From contig JAFEAM010000010.1 in the NCBI GenBank assembly GCA_018266395.1, positions 3,259-67,258 on the forward strand: a DNA stretch of 64,000 nucleotides, given 5' to 3'. The notes beneath the pieces are model-generated. The model saw only the letters and a list, made by a program, of their open reading frames with translations, ran no database searches and was not told where the DNA came from. This document shows positions 11,821-21,336 of this stretch, in pieces (within the stretch, counting starts at the first letter, position 1; each line of letters opens with the position of its first letter). Made by a program: the position numbers and the translations under genes. The DNA comes from Bacteroidota bacterium. GTDB taxonomy: Bacteria; Bacteroidota; Bacteroidia; Cytophagales; Cyclobacteriaceae.

Positions 11821-13479
11821 TTAAGGTATCGGCAGTGCAGTTGCGCTGTATTTGCTCAGGTCAGCCAATGGCACTGTGGCACCAAACTTCGAATTGATCG
11901 CACCGATAAAGATGTTGGCGATAAATGCGTAGCCTCGACTATTCGGATGCACACCATCTTCTGAATAAATACCGGTAGGAGGGTTAATGTTAGGCGTGAT
12001 GGTCACATTGTTATAAACCCCAGCCTGCGCTGCTACGAGGGCAGCCATACCAGCACTTACATCCGCGACAGCGAGTCTGGTGGAGTAAGAACTGGCCACA
12101 TTGGCGATGATGTTGTTGTAAGCCGTTCTGGCATCACGTATGGCAGCAATTTCCGTAGGAATGAGGCAGTACTGGTCTCCAAGCGGAACGGTAACACCAT
12201 TCACTTTCGTAGGATCGCTTCCCACTAATGTTCCGAGTATTGAGCCGGTAGATAATGGAATGATATCTGTGCTGGTGGTCTGACGGACCTGCACATACGG
12301 GCTCAATGCATCTCGTTGTGCCTGTGTGATGAGACCATTTGCCTTCATTGCGTCGAAGTATGGTGCAATATTGGTAAGCGTCTCATCTATGATCAGGATT
12401 TTGTTAGTACAGCCTGCGGTGTACGTAACCTTGCGAGTAGCCAATTCAGCTTTCAAGGCATCGCTGATTCCGAACAAGCCTGCATTACCAATTAGGCCAT
12501 CCAGTGCCGCATTGTAGCCGGCAAACCCCGCGCTAACCGCAGAAGCGGTGGCGGCATCCAATGGAATTGGGTTATAAGATACGGCGGTGAAGTGAGGCAT
12601 TACAAAGATATCAGGGAAGTTCCCTACAACACCTTTGAGGTTGGCATTCGATCCCATCAATGCGCCAATAGCGCCCGCATATTGCTGATCAAATCCAAGA
12701 GCACCTGCACCGGTAGCTGGCGTCAGAGGGGCCTTGGTAGGATCACCTCCAAATGCAGCATAGAGGAAGAAATCATCCAGACCCAGATAAAACATGAAGA
12801 ATGAACTTCCGGCTGCAGCGGCGTCGCCGATGATTGTTGAACCGGTTCCGGGATAGGAGAGCCTTCCATAAAAGGGATTAAAGCGTGGATCCGTACCAGC
12901 CAATGCCCAATTGCCTGTATTGCTGATCAGTGCTTGCCCCAATACAATGGCGGGAACACCAAAATTATTCAGGTTGGTCTTTCCTCCAGTATAAAGGAAG
13001 GAAGGATTGAGTGCAGGATTGGGAACAGCTTCGAGATTGCCCAACGGATATTTTTGAGGAGTCGGCTTTGGTGAAGCTTTGCCCGTAGCGCAATCTGTAC
13101 TCGTTCCGTATTGAAGAAGGAGTCTTCCGATAACCTTGTTGTCTGATCCTGGATTTGGGGTTATGAACAAGTTATACCCAAGAGAAGCACCAATCGTAGG
13201 CTGGGTAAACGTGGCGTTACCGCCAGCCTGAGCCAACTGCTTGTTTATAATGGCCGGCAGTGAATTGTTTTGGCCATCGGTAAACAAAGCTCCTGCTTGT
13301 ACACCCGCCACATAGCTGTTACCGATTGCAATGAACTTGGTAAAACTTGCAGTGCCAGGGTTGGGTGTGGGTCCAGGCGCCGGTGTCTCAGGTGCTTGCA
13401 GCTGGATCACCTCCTGCTTGCACGATCCCAACATCAGAACCGTAAGCAATACGCTGTAAAATATCTTATTCCTTTTCAT
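11821..13479 (-). CDS. SGNH/GDSL-type lipoprotein
   Basis: 552 residues. N-terminal lipoprotein signal (VLMLGSC, lipobox Cys near residue 20) followed by a Pro/Thr-rich linker (APETPAPGPTPNP). The body starts FTKFIAIGNSYVAGVQAG, the block I of SGNH hydrolases with Asn replacing Asp of GDS, and ends with the block V motif EDGVHPNSRGYAFIANI (Asp/His). These give Ser, Asp and His of a possible esterase/lipase triad; a large middle insertion is unlike small GDSL enzymes. It follows the TonB receptor gene by 24 bp, so both are probably made together and may handle the same substrate at the outer membrane. The substrate is unknown, and the Asn change may reduce or retune activity. Confidence 0.75.
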   Translation of the reverse strand: MKRNKIFYSVLLTVLMLGSCKQEVIQLQAPETPAPGPTPNPGTASFTKFIAIGNSYVAGVQAGALFTDGQNNSLPAIINKQLAQAGGNATFTQPTIGASLGYNLFITPNPGSDNKVIGRLLLQYGTSTDCATGKASPKPTPQKYPLGNLEAVPNPALNPSFLYTGGKTNLNNFGVPAIVLGQALISNTGNWALAGTDPRFNPFYGRLSYPGTGSTIIGDAAAAGSSFFMFYLGLDDFFLYAAFGGDPTKAPLTPATGAGALGFDQQYAGAIGALMGSNANLKGVVGNFPDIFVMPHFTAVSYNPIPLDAATASAVSAGFAGYNAALDGLIGNAGLFGISDALKAELATRKVTYTAGCTNKILIIDETLTNIAPYFDAMKANGLITQAQRDALSPYVQVRQTTSTDIIPLSTGSILGTLVGSDPTKVNGVTVPLGDQYCLIPTEIAAIRDARTAYNNIIANVASSYSTRLAVADVSAGMAALVAAQAGVYNNVTITPNINPPTGIYSEDGVHPNSRGYAFIANIFIGAINSKFGATVPLADLSKYSATALPIP

Positions 13480-13503
13480 AGTAGTCTTTGTTGAATAGGT
13501 GGA

Positions 13504-16272
13504 TTATTTCAGGAACTCATCAAAGGTGACGGAGATGTAGTACATCTGTCCGACAAAGGGTGACCCAAAGTTGGTCCTGTAGTCTCCTCCACCCAGATTT
13601 GTTCCTCCAAGTTTGAATACAGACTTGATGGAAGGCATTTTGTAGCTGACCTGCGCGTCCAGTACTCCGTATTTGGGTACAGTCCAGTTGCCATAGGAGG
13701 ATTGCCACTCAAATGCGTCCTGGTAGCGGAAGTTGACGTTGAACCCAAGATTCTTTCCGATCTTCCTGTTGCCAACGCCCACACTGAACCGGTTCTTAGG
13801 GGTATTAAAACCGGCGCGGAAATCGGCAGACTCATTCGCGGTATAATCAGCCCAGTTGTAGTTACCATTCAGTACAAAGCTGCGGGGCAGGTTGTAGGTA
13901 AGTCCTACTCCCACACCCTGGGAAGTAACATTTTCGGTGGAGTTCACATAGGGAGCCCAAAGCGACCCGGCATTTACCTGTTTGCCCTGATGCATGGTTG
14001 CGTATTTCCCTGCCACAATCTGCCCACCGATAAATCCACTGTAAGACGTATAATAATAGTTGAGGTCAACCATCAGTTGCTTGGCGATAACGCCCTTATA
14101 TCCGACTTCATAAGAAGATAGTTGTTCAGGTTTGACGTAGGAAACGTTGGCTGTCTGGAGCAGACTTGCATTGCCGGCGGTTACAGCGCCGGTGTTGGGG
14201 TCCAGTTTACCACCCGCAGCTACAAAGGCGTTGTAGGAGGTTTGCGTCCACGCACCGCCATTATGTATTCCATAACGGGAAGCGTTTGCTTCTACACTAC
14301 CCAGCAGAATACCGCCGGAGGAAGGGAAGTAAATATACTGCGCCTGTGTATCAGGAATCCTGAAACCGGTCTGATAGGAAGCCCGGAAACTGTTGTTCTG
14401 GTCCACTGAATATACGGCTGACAACCTGGGAGTAAAGTGTCCTTCAAAGTTGTCGCTCTTGTCGTAACGAAGTGAACCAGTCAGCTTTAACTTCTCTGCG
14501 AAAGTCTTGGCAATCTGCGTATACGCTCCATACTGATCGATTCGAATCCGGGTAAAATTGTTGCCGGCTGCGGGGTCTTCATTGAAGATGGTTCCGTTAG
14601 AGAACAGGTCATACTCGCGGAAGTTACCGCCCACAATGATGTCGGCCCATTTTACATTCTTGAAGTTGTAATAGAATTCGGCATGCCTCAGATAGGAGTT
14701 GTCATAGAAGGAAGAGCCACCCTGAACTGCCCGCGCAACACCTTCAGGACCTGTCCATGTGCCTGTAGGCGTCTTCTGGAAGAAGTTGGCCCTCACGGAA
14801 TTCATCAGATCTGTATAGGCTTGCGTACCAGGCTGGGGACGATTGCGATCAGCGTACGTTCTGGCAGCATTAGGATCTCCTGCCGTTACGCCAGGAATGT
14901 ATCCCTGCATGGCAAGTACATAATCAGGCACCCAGTTTGTTGCTGATGGAGAGTAGGTTTCGTTGGCGTAAATGCCGAGAGCAGAGAGATTATAGGATTT
15001 CCCCGCGTCTGTTGCTGACTGATAAGCTCTGATGAAGAAATTATCTCCCTTCAATTCGAGTCGGTGAAACTGCTGGTTAAAGTCGCGGAGTGCATATTTT
15101 TCAGTGCCCTGATAGATGGAATTTCCACCGCCATAACGGTAAGCGTAGATAAGCTCGAGCTTGTCATTGATCCTGTAATGGAGGGCGCCATCAATCTTCA
15201 TGGTGCTGGCTTTCCTGTTGTCCAGGATATCCTGCTCTTTGAAACCGGTGCGCGTGATTACGCCTATGCTGGGAATGCCGGTATTGATCTGCACTTCATC
15301 TCCATAAAGGTTAAGACCATCAAAGTTCTTGGTTCCACTCAGGTCTGTCGTGGAGGTGGAATTATTCCTGTCAGTTTTATAGTCGTTGCTGAGCCAGTCT
15401 GTGGCGTCGAGGTAGGAGAAATTCACCTTGAACGCAAACTTATTACTGAAGGCTTTTGCATAGCGGAAGCTGTACTGGGCATACGGGTTGTTGCCTCCTG
15501 CGTTTGAGTTAGTCGCACCATATTTAACCTGGGCGCTAAGGCCCTGGTATTCGAAGGGGCTTTTGCTTTTCATGATCATGATTCCATTGAATGCATTCGG
15601 TCCATAGAGGGCAGAAGCAGCACCTGGGATCAACTCAATACTTTCAGCATCCAGTTCACCCACTCCCATGATGGAACCGGTCGGAAAGTTCAACAGGGGA
15701 GCCTGCGTATCCATGCCATCAACCCACTGAACAAAACGCACGTTGGATATAGTGGCAAATCCCCTTGTGTTCACAGCAGTGAAGTTCAGACTACCGTTAT
15801 TTACCTGAACACCTTTCATGTTTGCCAAGCCATCGAAATAGTCAGGCGTTGCAGACTGTTTGATATTGATAAGATCCATCTTTTCGATGGTGACTGGCGA
15901 CTTCAGGATGCTTTCTTCAATCCTGGATGCTGAGACCACCACTTCCTGGCCGAGCAATGTTTGCTCTTCCATGCTGACATCAAGATTTGAGCTGTTGGCG
16001 TCGGTAACTTCCAGTTCCTTTGTGGTGTAACCAATGAAAGAAAAAACCAGGGTAAATGGAGGGGCCTGGTTCACTTTCAGATTAAACTTCCCATCGGTAT
16101 CTGTAATCGTACCCACCACTCTTCCCTTCACTACAATGTTAACGCCGGGCAGGACGGCTCCGGTAGGATCTTTGACCGTACCGGCAACAGTCGATGTTTG
16201 TGCCTTTAGGGTAGCGGCACTCGTCAGCAGAAAGAGCAGTGGCACGAGCGCCCTTAGGTAGAATTTATTCAT
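13504..16272 (-). CDS. TonB-dependent receptor with carboxypeptidase-regulatory-like domain
   Basis: 922 residues. Signal peptide (about 1-24), a CarboxypepD_reg-like beta-sandwich (about 28-110, VAGTVKDPTGAVLPGVNIVVKG...TDTDGKFNL), plug domain (about 115-235, with GVQVNNGSLNFTAVNTRGF, VDGMDTQ and ESIELIPGAASALYGPNAFNGIM), then a 22-strand type barrel ending YYISVTFDEFLK. It is a receptor for energised uptake across the outer membrane. No SusD partner is present; instead an SGNH lipoprotein follows 24 bp downstream. A good promoter lies just upstream. Ligand unknown. Length is at the small end for SusC-like proteins, closer to ordinary TonB receptors. Confidence 0.9.
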   Translation of the reverse strand: MNKFYLRALVPLLFLLTSAATLKAQTSTVAGTVKDPTGAVLPGVNIVVKGRVVGTITDTDGKFNLKVNQAPPFTLVFSFIGYTTKELEVTDANSSNLDVSMEEQTLLGQEVVVSASRIEESILKSPVTIEKMDLINIKQSATPDYFDGLANMKGVQVNNGSLNFTAVNTRGFATISNVRFVQWVDGMDTQAPLLNFPTGSIMGVGELDAESIELIPGAASALYGPNAFNGIMIMKSKSPFEYQGLSAQVKYGATNSNAGGNNPYAQYSFRYAKAFSNKFAFKVNFSYLDATDWLSNDYKTDRNNSTSTTDLSGTKNFDGLNLYGDEVQINTGIPSIGVITRTGFKEQDILDNRKASTMKIDGALHYRINDKLELIYAYRYGGGNSIYQGTEKYALRDFNQQFHRLELKGDNFFIRAYQSATDAGKSYNLSALGIYANETYSPSATNWVPDYVLAMQGYIPGVTAGDPNAARTYADRNRPQPGTQAYTDLMNSVRANFFQKTPTGTWTGPEGVARAVQGGSSFYDNSYLRHAEFYYNFKNVKWADIIVGGNFREYDLFSNGTIFNEDPAAGNNFTRIRIDQYGAYTQIAKTFAEKLKLTGSLRYDKSDNFEGHFTPRLSAVYSVDQNNSFRASYQTGFRIPDTQAQYIYFPSSGGILLGSVEANASRYGIHNGGAWTQTSYNAFVAAGGKLDPNTGAVTAGNASLLQTANVSYVKPEQLSSYEVGYKGVIAKQLMVDLNYYYTSYSGFIGGQIVAGKYATMHQGKQVNAGSLWAPYVNSTENVTSQGVGVGLTYNLPRSFVLNGNYNWADYTANESADFRAGFNTPKNRFSVGVGNRKIGKNLGFNVNFRYQDAFEWQSSYGNWTVPKYGVLDAQVSYKMPSIKSVFKLGGTNLGGGDYRTNFGSPFVGQMYYISVTFDEFLK

Positions 16273-16295
16273 AAATCAATAAGGGTTTATTCTGT

Positions 16296-16326
16296 TAAAT
16301 CTAACGAGAAATTGAGCAAAAACAAA
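16296..16326 (-). promoter_or_regulatory. Promoter for the TonB receptor operon
   Basis: On the minus strand TTTG (16323-16326), exactly 19 bp, then TAGATTTA (16296-16303). This differs from the Bacteroidota consensus TAnnTTTG in one base and lies 24-31 bp before the receptor ATG. Confidence 0.6.
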
Positions 16327-16386
16327 CGATTGCTTGGGCGCCTGGGCCCATTTTGAGCCTTAGGACTTTCTAAGATGCCCTGCCGG

Positions 16387-16716
16387 CTATTTGCCTGTTC
16401 GGATATGCTGAGCGAGCCGGTCGCACAGTTGATCCATCTCTTTGGCCATGAATTCGTCGCCGGTTGCAGTGAGTACACTTTGACTCAATCCCCCAATGCA
16501 ATCAATGTAGAATCGTTTCATTTCGTCTACAGGCATGTCTTTGGACCATAAGTCAATACGCATGGTATTCTTATGGTTGTGATCCCAAAGGGCCACACTG
16601 ATGGACTTGGTTTCGCTGGGTCCAGACTCAGGCTTTTCCGACGCATCCCACTCAATCTTTTCGGGTACGTTGTTGTCGTCCAATGATACGGTGAATTGTA
16701 TGGTTGACTTCTTCAT
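16387..16716 (-). CDS. gldC: Gliding motility protein GldC
   Basis: 109 residues, the usual GldC size. The protein is a small cytoplasmic factor first linked to gliding motility in Flavobacterium; its absence impairs but does not abolish gliding there. Recognised by the N-terminal KKSTIQFTVSLDDNNVPEKIEWDA-type start, the SISVALWDHNHKNTMRIDLWSKDMPVDEMKRFY core and the C-terminal MDQLCDRLAQHIR. It is the last gene in a leftward run with acetoacetyl-CoA ligase 42 bp upstream. No other gld genes are in the window. Confidence 0.88.
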   Translation of the reverse strand: MKKSTIQFTVSLDDNNVPEKIEWDASEKPESGPSETKSISVALWDHNHKNTMRIDLWSKDMPVDEMKRFYIDCIGGLSQSVLTATGDEFMAKEMDQLCDRLAQHIRTGK

Positions 16717-16758
16717 GATGAATTAGCGGCTTGGCCGGATGGGCGCAAAGGTATGATA

Positions 16759-18714
16759 TCAGTGCTTTCCGGCGAAAGAAATAAAGAAATCAAGCGACTC
16801 AGGATTCCTCAGCGTGTCCCTGTTTATGACCTTGGCAGGGTCTCGACCCATCAGAATCTTCTTGACCGGCATCTCCGTTTTCTTGCCGCTCAGCGTGTAT
16901 GGAATATCCTTTACTTCAATGATTTCATCCGGAACGTGTCGAGGGCTATACTGTCTTCTAATGGCGCCGTTGATCCTGGTCTTCAAATCAGTAGTCAGTA
17001 CTTCACCGGACTTCAGGGCAACAAACAAAGGCATGTAGAAGAGTCCTCCCGGTTTTTCGATGCACACAATCAGCGCATCTCGGACCTCAGTCAACAAATC
17101 GAGCGCACGATAGATTTCGCTTGTTCCTATTCTTACACCTCCGCGGTTGAGTGTAGCATCTGAACGTCCGTAGATAACGATCCCCTTTCGTTCGGTGATT
17201 TTGATCCAGTCGCCGTGCCTCCAAACCTTCGGGTATATTTCAAAGTAACTTTCACGATATCTCTTGAAATCCTTGTCATTCCAGAAGTAAACCGGCATGC
17301 AAGGCATGGGTTTGGTGATCACCATTTCTCCCTCTTCATCGGGTGCAACCTGTGTGGCGTCCTCACTCCACGCTTCAAGGCTGCAAGCGAGTGCCCTGCA
17401 CTGAATCTCTCCTTCATATACAGGCCACAAAGGATTGCCGCCTACAAATGCACTGCAAACATCAGTGCCACCGCTCATTGAAGTCAACCAGACGTCCGGC
17501 TTAACATGATGGTATATCCAATCAAAGCCTTCCGGTGGAAGGGTGCTGCCAGTTGACCCGATGGAACGCATGGACTCAAGTGGAAGTTGGGAGGGTCTTA
17601 TGCCGTCTTTCATGCATGAGAGAATGAATCCTGCGCTGGTACCGAAATGAGTAATGCGTTGTTCTGCTGCCAAACGCCAGAGCGAAAGCAGGTTGGGCCA
17701 GGCAGGGCTTCCATCGTACAATACAATAGTAGCTCCTCCAAGCCAGCAGCCGTGCAGGTAATTCCACATCATCCAACCTGTCGTAGTGAACCAGAAGCAT
17801 CGCTCACCCGGATGAACGTCCTGGTGAAAGTGAACGTACTTGAGCTGTTCCAGTAACATTCCGCCAACGGAATGCGTAATGGGCTTTGGCAAACCCGTAG
17901 TTCCCGATGAGTAGAGTACCCACATAGGATCGTTAAAGTCCACACGCTCAAATGTGAGTGGAGCGGATTCGCCAGACAGGATGTTCTGGTAATCTGTATA
18001 GTGTGGAGGCAGTGCTTTACCTGATGTATGGATCACCACAATTTTTTCGATGGAGGGTATCTTTCCGGCAACTTCTTCAATGACCGGTGTTTTGTCAAAT
18101 GACTTTCCGGCATATTGATACTGATCGACGGCCACCAGCACCCTGGGCTCGATTTGTACAAAACGATCCAGGACCGCCTGTGTTCCAAAGTCAGGGGAGC
18201 AACTTGACCAGACGGCCCCAAGGGAGTTGCACGCCAGAAAGGTTGCCGAAGCTTCGGGAATATTGGGGAGGAAAGCGGCAATTCTGTCGCCGGGCTTTAT
18301 ACCGATACTTTTTAAGTAGCGTTGCAATTTTGATACCTGATCCCTCAACTCATCCCAGCTAACTTCCTTTGTATTACCTGCCTCGCTGCAGGCTATGATT
18401 GCAGGACGCTGTGGGGAAGCCTTTTCAAAGACATGTTCTGCATAGTTAAGCTTCAAGCCACTGAACCACTTCACGCCCGGCATGTCGTGCTGACTGGTCA
18501 CAGTTTGCCATGCGCCGCTGGACTTGATGTTGAAATATTCCAGGAGAAATGACCAGAATTTCTCGTAGTCCGTGCATGACCACTGCCATAAAGCATCATA
18601 GTCTTTGCAGTGAATGCCTTTGTTCTGCGCAAGCCAGCCCATGAACCTGGTCAGGTTGCTGTTGGCTTTGACCATTTCAGTGGGTTTCCATTGCAGGGGT
18701 GGAACAGGCTTCAT
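16759..18714 (-). CDS. Acetoacetate--CoA ligase
   Basis: 651 residues. An AMP-forming ANL-superfamily enzyme that activates acetoacetate to acetoacetyl-CoA. N-terminal ACAS_N-like part with PGVKWFSGLKLNYAEHVF, then the AMP-binding core with VLYSSGTTGLPKPITHS (A3) and WLTSMSGGTDVCSAFVGG, and the C-terminal lid with GRSDATLNRGGVRIGTSEIYRAL (A8) and YTLSGKKTEMPVKKIL, where the second Lys is the A10 catalytic residue. The GGTDVCSAF stretch and the length separate it from acetyl-CoA synthetase (TETG-type). One base separates it from ribF upstream. It would serve ketone body, leucine or polyhydroxybutyrate carbon use; the window does not say which. Confidence 0.88.
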   Translation of the reverse strand: MKPVPPLQWKPTEMVKANSNLTRFMGWLAQNKGIHCKDYDALWQWSCTDYEKFWSFLLEYFNIKSSGAWQTVTSQHDMPGVKWFSGLKLNYAEHVFEKASPQRPAIIACSEAGNTKEVSWDELRDQVSKLQRYLKSIGIKPGDRIAAFLPNIPEASATFLACNSLGAVWSSCSPDFGTQAVLDRFVQIEPRVLVAVDQYQYAGKSFDKTPVIEEVAGKIPSIEKIVVIHTSGKALPPHYTDYQNILSGESAPLTFERVDFNDPMWVLYSSGTTGLPKPITHSVGGMLLEQLKYVHFHQDVHPGERCFWFTTTGWMMWNYLHGCWLGGATIVLYDGSPAWPNLLSLWRLAAEQRITHFGTSAGFILSCMKDGIRPSQLPLESMRSIGSTGSTLPPEGFDWIYHHVKPDVWLTSMSGGTDVCSAFVGGNPLWPVYEGEIQCRALACSLEAWSEDATQVAPDEEGEMVITKPMPCMPVYFWNDKDFKRYRESYFEIYPKVWRHGDWIKITERKGIVIYGRSDATLNRGGVRIGTSEIYRALDLLTEVRDALIVCIEKPGGLFYMPLFVALKSGEVLTTDLKTRINGAIRRQYSPRHVPDEIIEVKDIPYTLSGKKTEMPVKKILMGRDPAKVINRDTLRNPESLDFFISFAGKH

Positions 18715-18715
18715 T

Positions 18716-19645
18716 TCATCCGGCCAATATTTTCAGGGCGTCGACTTTATCAGCCTCCAGTTGCTGACGGAGCATTTCAAGATTATTGAATTTGGAATCC
18801 ATCCTGAGGAGCGCGATGAAGTAAACGGTAAGATTTTCACCGTAAATCTCCTTATTGAAATCAAAGATATTCACTTCGATGACTTTGCGTTTGCCATCCA
18901 CCGTAGGCCGGTTTCCGATATACATCATTCCGTTGAAAAGCTGCTGCTCATGCTTAATGTGAACGGCATAAATGCCTTCGGCGGGTACCAGCTTGTAGTG
19001 TGAGTCGATGTCCAGGTTGGCAGTAGGGAAACCGAGTACTCTTCCGAGTTTGTCACCCATAATGACCCGGCCTGTCAGGGCATAAGGCCTGCCGAGAAGG
19101 TGAGATGCACCTTTCACATCCCCGGACTCAAGTGATCTTCGGATGGCAGAAGAGCTTACTGCTAAATGGTCGATATCCTGACGGGGTATTTCTTCCACTT
19201 CAAATCCATAAGCAGGACCATCAGCCTTGAGGATCTCGAAACTTCCTTCCCTGTTTTTGCCGAAATGATGGTCATAGCCGATCACGAGCTTGCGTGTACC
19301 GATTTTCTCAACCAATACCTGGCGGATGAAATCAACCGAGCTCATCTGCGAAAATTCCTTTGTGAACGGAATCCGCACAAGGTGATGGATGCCCTGCTCT
19401 TTCAGGAGCTCCGCTTTTTCTTCGAAGGTGTTGAGCAGCTTAAGCTGTTGATCGTCCGGACGCAGTACTAGCCTGGGGTGAGGCCAGAAGGTGATGACGA
19501 CTGTTTCGCCGTTATTCTTCAAGGCTATTTCTTTCAATCGTGCCAGTATCTTCTGATGCCCAAGGTGGACGCCATCGAAGGTTCCGCTCGTAACCACCGC
19601 ATAGGGAAGCCTGGTGAAATCATCAGGTTGATGATAGATTTTCAT
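18716..19645 (-). CDS. ribF: Bifunctional riboflavin kinase / FAD synthetase
   Basis: 309 residues. It makes FMN and then FAD. The N-terminal nucleotidyltransferase domain (about 15-170) has GTFDGVHLGHQKIL with the HxGH motif, and SSSAIRRSLESGDV. The C-terminal riboflavin kinase domain (about 180-305) has GRVIMGDKLGRVLGFPTANLDI and VEVNIFDFNKEIYGENLTV with the catalytic Glu/Asn region. The ATG overlaps the truB stop by 4 bp, so the genes are translationally coupled. A riboflavin synthase gene is elsewhere in the window at 49.1 kb. Confidence 0.95.
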   Translation of the reverse strand: MKIYHQPDDFTRLPYAVVTSGTFDGVHLGHQKILARLKEIALKNNGETVVITFWPHPRLVLRPDDQQLKLLNTFEEKAELLKEQGIHHLVRIPFTKEFSQMSSVDFIRQVLVEKIGTRKLVIGYDHHFGKNREGSFEILKADGPAYGFEVEEIPRQDIDHLAVSSSAIRRSLESGDVKGASHLLGRPYALTGRVIMGDKLGRVLGFPTANLDIDSHYKLVPAEGIYAVHIKHEQQLFNGMMYIGNRPTVDGKRKVIEVNIFDFNKEIYGENLTVYFIALLRMDSKFNNLEMLRQQLEADKVDALKILAG

Positions 19646-20340
19646 GAAGCGGCGTCGGTTACATGGGGCCTTAGATTGGCGGCCTTTTCTTTTATTGAAT
19701 CGATGGTGTCAGCCTGTTGAACAGTAAAGTTTCCAATGCGGGTTCTTCTCAATTGGCTGAGGTAGGCGCCCACACCCAATGCGGCGCCGAAGTCATGTGC
19801 AAGGCTTCTGATATAAGTGCCTTTACTGCATCGCACCCTGAAGCCTACTTCAGGCAGCCTGATGGAGGTCACGACGAACTCATGGATTTCTATCGACCTG
19901 GGTTTAAGTGCAACTTCTTTTCCTTTTCTGGCCAAGGCATAGGCGCGTTTACCATCCACCTTAACTGAAGAATGTGCGGGTGGGATCTGCTCAATTTTGC
20001 CCAGGAAGGACGTTGCCGCCTTATGAATCATTTCAGGAGTTATATGACTGATGTCCACCGCTTCAGTGGGTTCCTTTTCCAGGTCATAGGAGGCGGTTGT
20101 CTGGCCGATCACAAACGTGCCTTCATATTCCTTTTCGAGTCCCTGAAATTCCTCAATGCGCTTGGTCATCTTGCCTGCACAAATAATGAGCAGGCCAGTC
20201 GCCAGCGGATCCAGCGTTCCCGCATGGCCAATCTTACGGATCTTCAGCAGGTTGCGTAGTTTGCTGACAGCGTCAAAGGATGTCCATCCGAGGGGCTTGT
20301 CAAGGAGTATCAGCAGGCCATTTTCTGTGGTTTCAATCAC
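19642..20340 (-). CDS. truB: tRNA pseudouridine(55) synthase
   Basis: 232 residues. It forms pseudouridine at position 55 in the T loop of tRNAs. Marks: LDKPLGWTSFDAVSKLR, KIGHAGTLDPLATGLL with the catalytic Asp (about residue 43), YEGTFVIGQTTASYDLE, and GTYIRSLAHDFGAALG. It is a short form without a C-terminal PUA extension, as common outside proteobacteria. It has 4-bp overlaps with uppP upstream and ribF downstream. Confidence 0.95.
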   Translation of the reverse strand: MIETTENGLLILLDKPLGWTSFDAVSKLRNLLKIRKIGHAGTLDPLATGLLIICAGKMTKRIEEFQGLEKEYEGTFVIGQTTASYDLEKEPTEAVDISHITPEMIHKAATSFLGKIEQIPPAHSSVKVDGKRAYALARKGKEVALKPRSIEIHEFVVTSIRLPEVGFRVRCSKGTYIRSLAHDFGAALGVGAYLSQLRRTRIGNFTVQQADTIDSIKEKAANLRPHVTDAAS

Positions 20341-21128
20341 AGTATCTCCATTTCAGCACCAAAATAGTAGAGAAGCAGGATGATTGCACCTGCAATTATA
20401 CGGTAGTAACCAAAGAACCTGAAACCGTGACGCGTAAGGAAGCTTATAAAAGATTTTATAGCCAGCCATGCGACGATGAAGGCAACGACATTTCCTATGG
20501 CCAGCAGGATCCATTCGTCGCCACCAAAACGGTTGCCACCCTGGTAGAATTTCAGGAGTTTGTAGGCGGTGGCTGCGAACATTGTGGGTACCGCCAGAAA
20601 AAACGAAAACTCGGCTGCCTTCTTTCTTGACAAGCCTTGTGAGAGTCCGCCAATAATAGTGGCAGCCGAACGTGAGACACCAGGGACCATCGCGATACAT
20701 TGAAAGAACCCGATGATTACTGCCGTAGGGTAGGAGACATTTCCCAATTTGGATGGGTCTTCCCTGAACAGTCGATCCACAATCAGGAAGAAGACGCCTC
20801 CAAGGATTAGTGTCCAGCCAACGACGTCCACTCTTTCAAGAAGTGCATCGATCTTGTCATCGAAGAGAAAACCAATTACGGCCGCCGGGAGGAACCCGGC
20901 CAGCAATACCAGGTAGAACCTGATTGATTGGAAGAACTGGTGCCAATACATCGCCACTACCGAAAGGATTGCGCCAAATTGAATTGCCACGGTAAAGGTC
21001 TTGGTGAAAGGGATGGCGCCTATGCTCATCAGGGAGGAGCCGATCATAATGTGGCCGGTGGAGGAAACGGGAAGAAATTCCGTCAGGCCTTCAATGATGG
21101 CCAGGAGGATTGCCTGCAGAATGGACAT
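20337..21128 (-). CDS. uppP: Undecaprenyl-diphosphatase (UppP/BacA)
   Basis: 263 residues with about eight hydrophobic segments. It dephosphorylates undecaprenyl diphosphate to recycle the lipid carrier for cell-wall synthesis at the inner membrane. Signature motifs are IEGLTEFLPVSSTGHIMI with the catalytic Glu near 13-17, and MVPGVSRSAATIIGG with the Ser and Arg. It overlaps truB by 4 bp and follows DUF3098 by 3 bp, part of a cell-envelope run with ftsX. Confidence 0.95.
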   Translation of the reverse strand: MSILQAILLAIIEGLTEFLPVSSTGHIMIGSSLMSIGAIPFTKTFTVAIQFGAILSVVAMYWHQFFQSIRFYLVLLAGFLPAAVIGFLFDDKIDALLERVDVVGWTLILGGVFFLIVDRLFREDPSKLGNVSYPTAVIIGFFQCIAMVPGVSRSAATIIGGLSQGLSRKKAAEFSFFLAVPTMFAATAYKLLKFYQGGNRFGGDEWILLAIGNVVAFIVAWLAIKSFISFLTRHGFRFFGYYRIIAGAIILLLYYFGAEMEIL

Positions 21129-21131
21129 GAA

Positions 21132-21335
21132 TCAACGGTCGGAGGGTCTGTGAAGTATGGCGAAAATTTCCACGATGAAGCCCGACAAAACAATCATCGG
21201 TCCGAGTGTGATGCCAAGGAAACCAAAGCCGTGCGGTTCCTTGTCGAGTGTCATCACGATGAAGCCGACGGTGAGTACGATCAGTCCGGCGATCATCAGT
21301 TGGTAATTCTTTTTAGCGAAGGGGAGTTTGCTCAT
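21132..21335 (-). CDS. DUF3098 small membrane protein
   Basis: 67 residues, two predicted transmembrane helices (about 12-32 and 40-60) separated by a loop DKEPHGFGFLGITLGP. Matches the DUF3098 family, which is found in Bacteroidota, often beside ftsX and uppP, as here (1 bp after ftsX stop, 3 bp before uppP). Function unknown; the context suggests a role at the inner membrane related to envelope growth. Confidence 0.85.
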   Translation of the reverse strand: MSKLPFAKKNYQLMIAGLIVLTVGFIVMTLDKEPHGFGFLGITLGPMIVLSGFIVEIFAILHRPSDR

Positions 21336-21336
21336 G

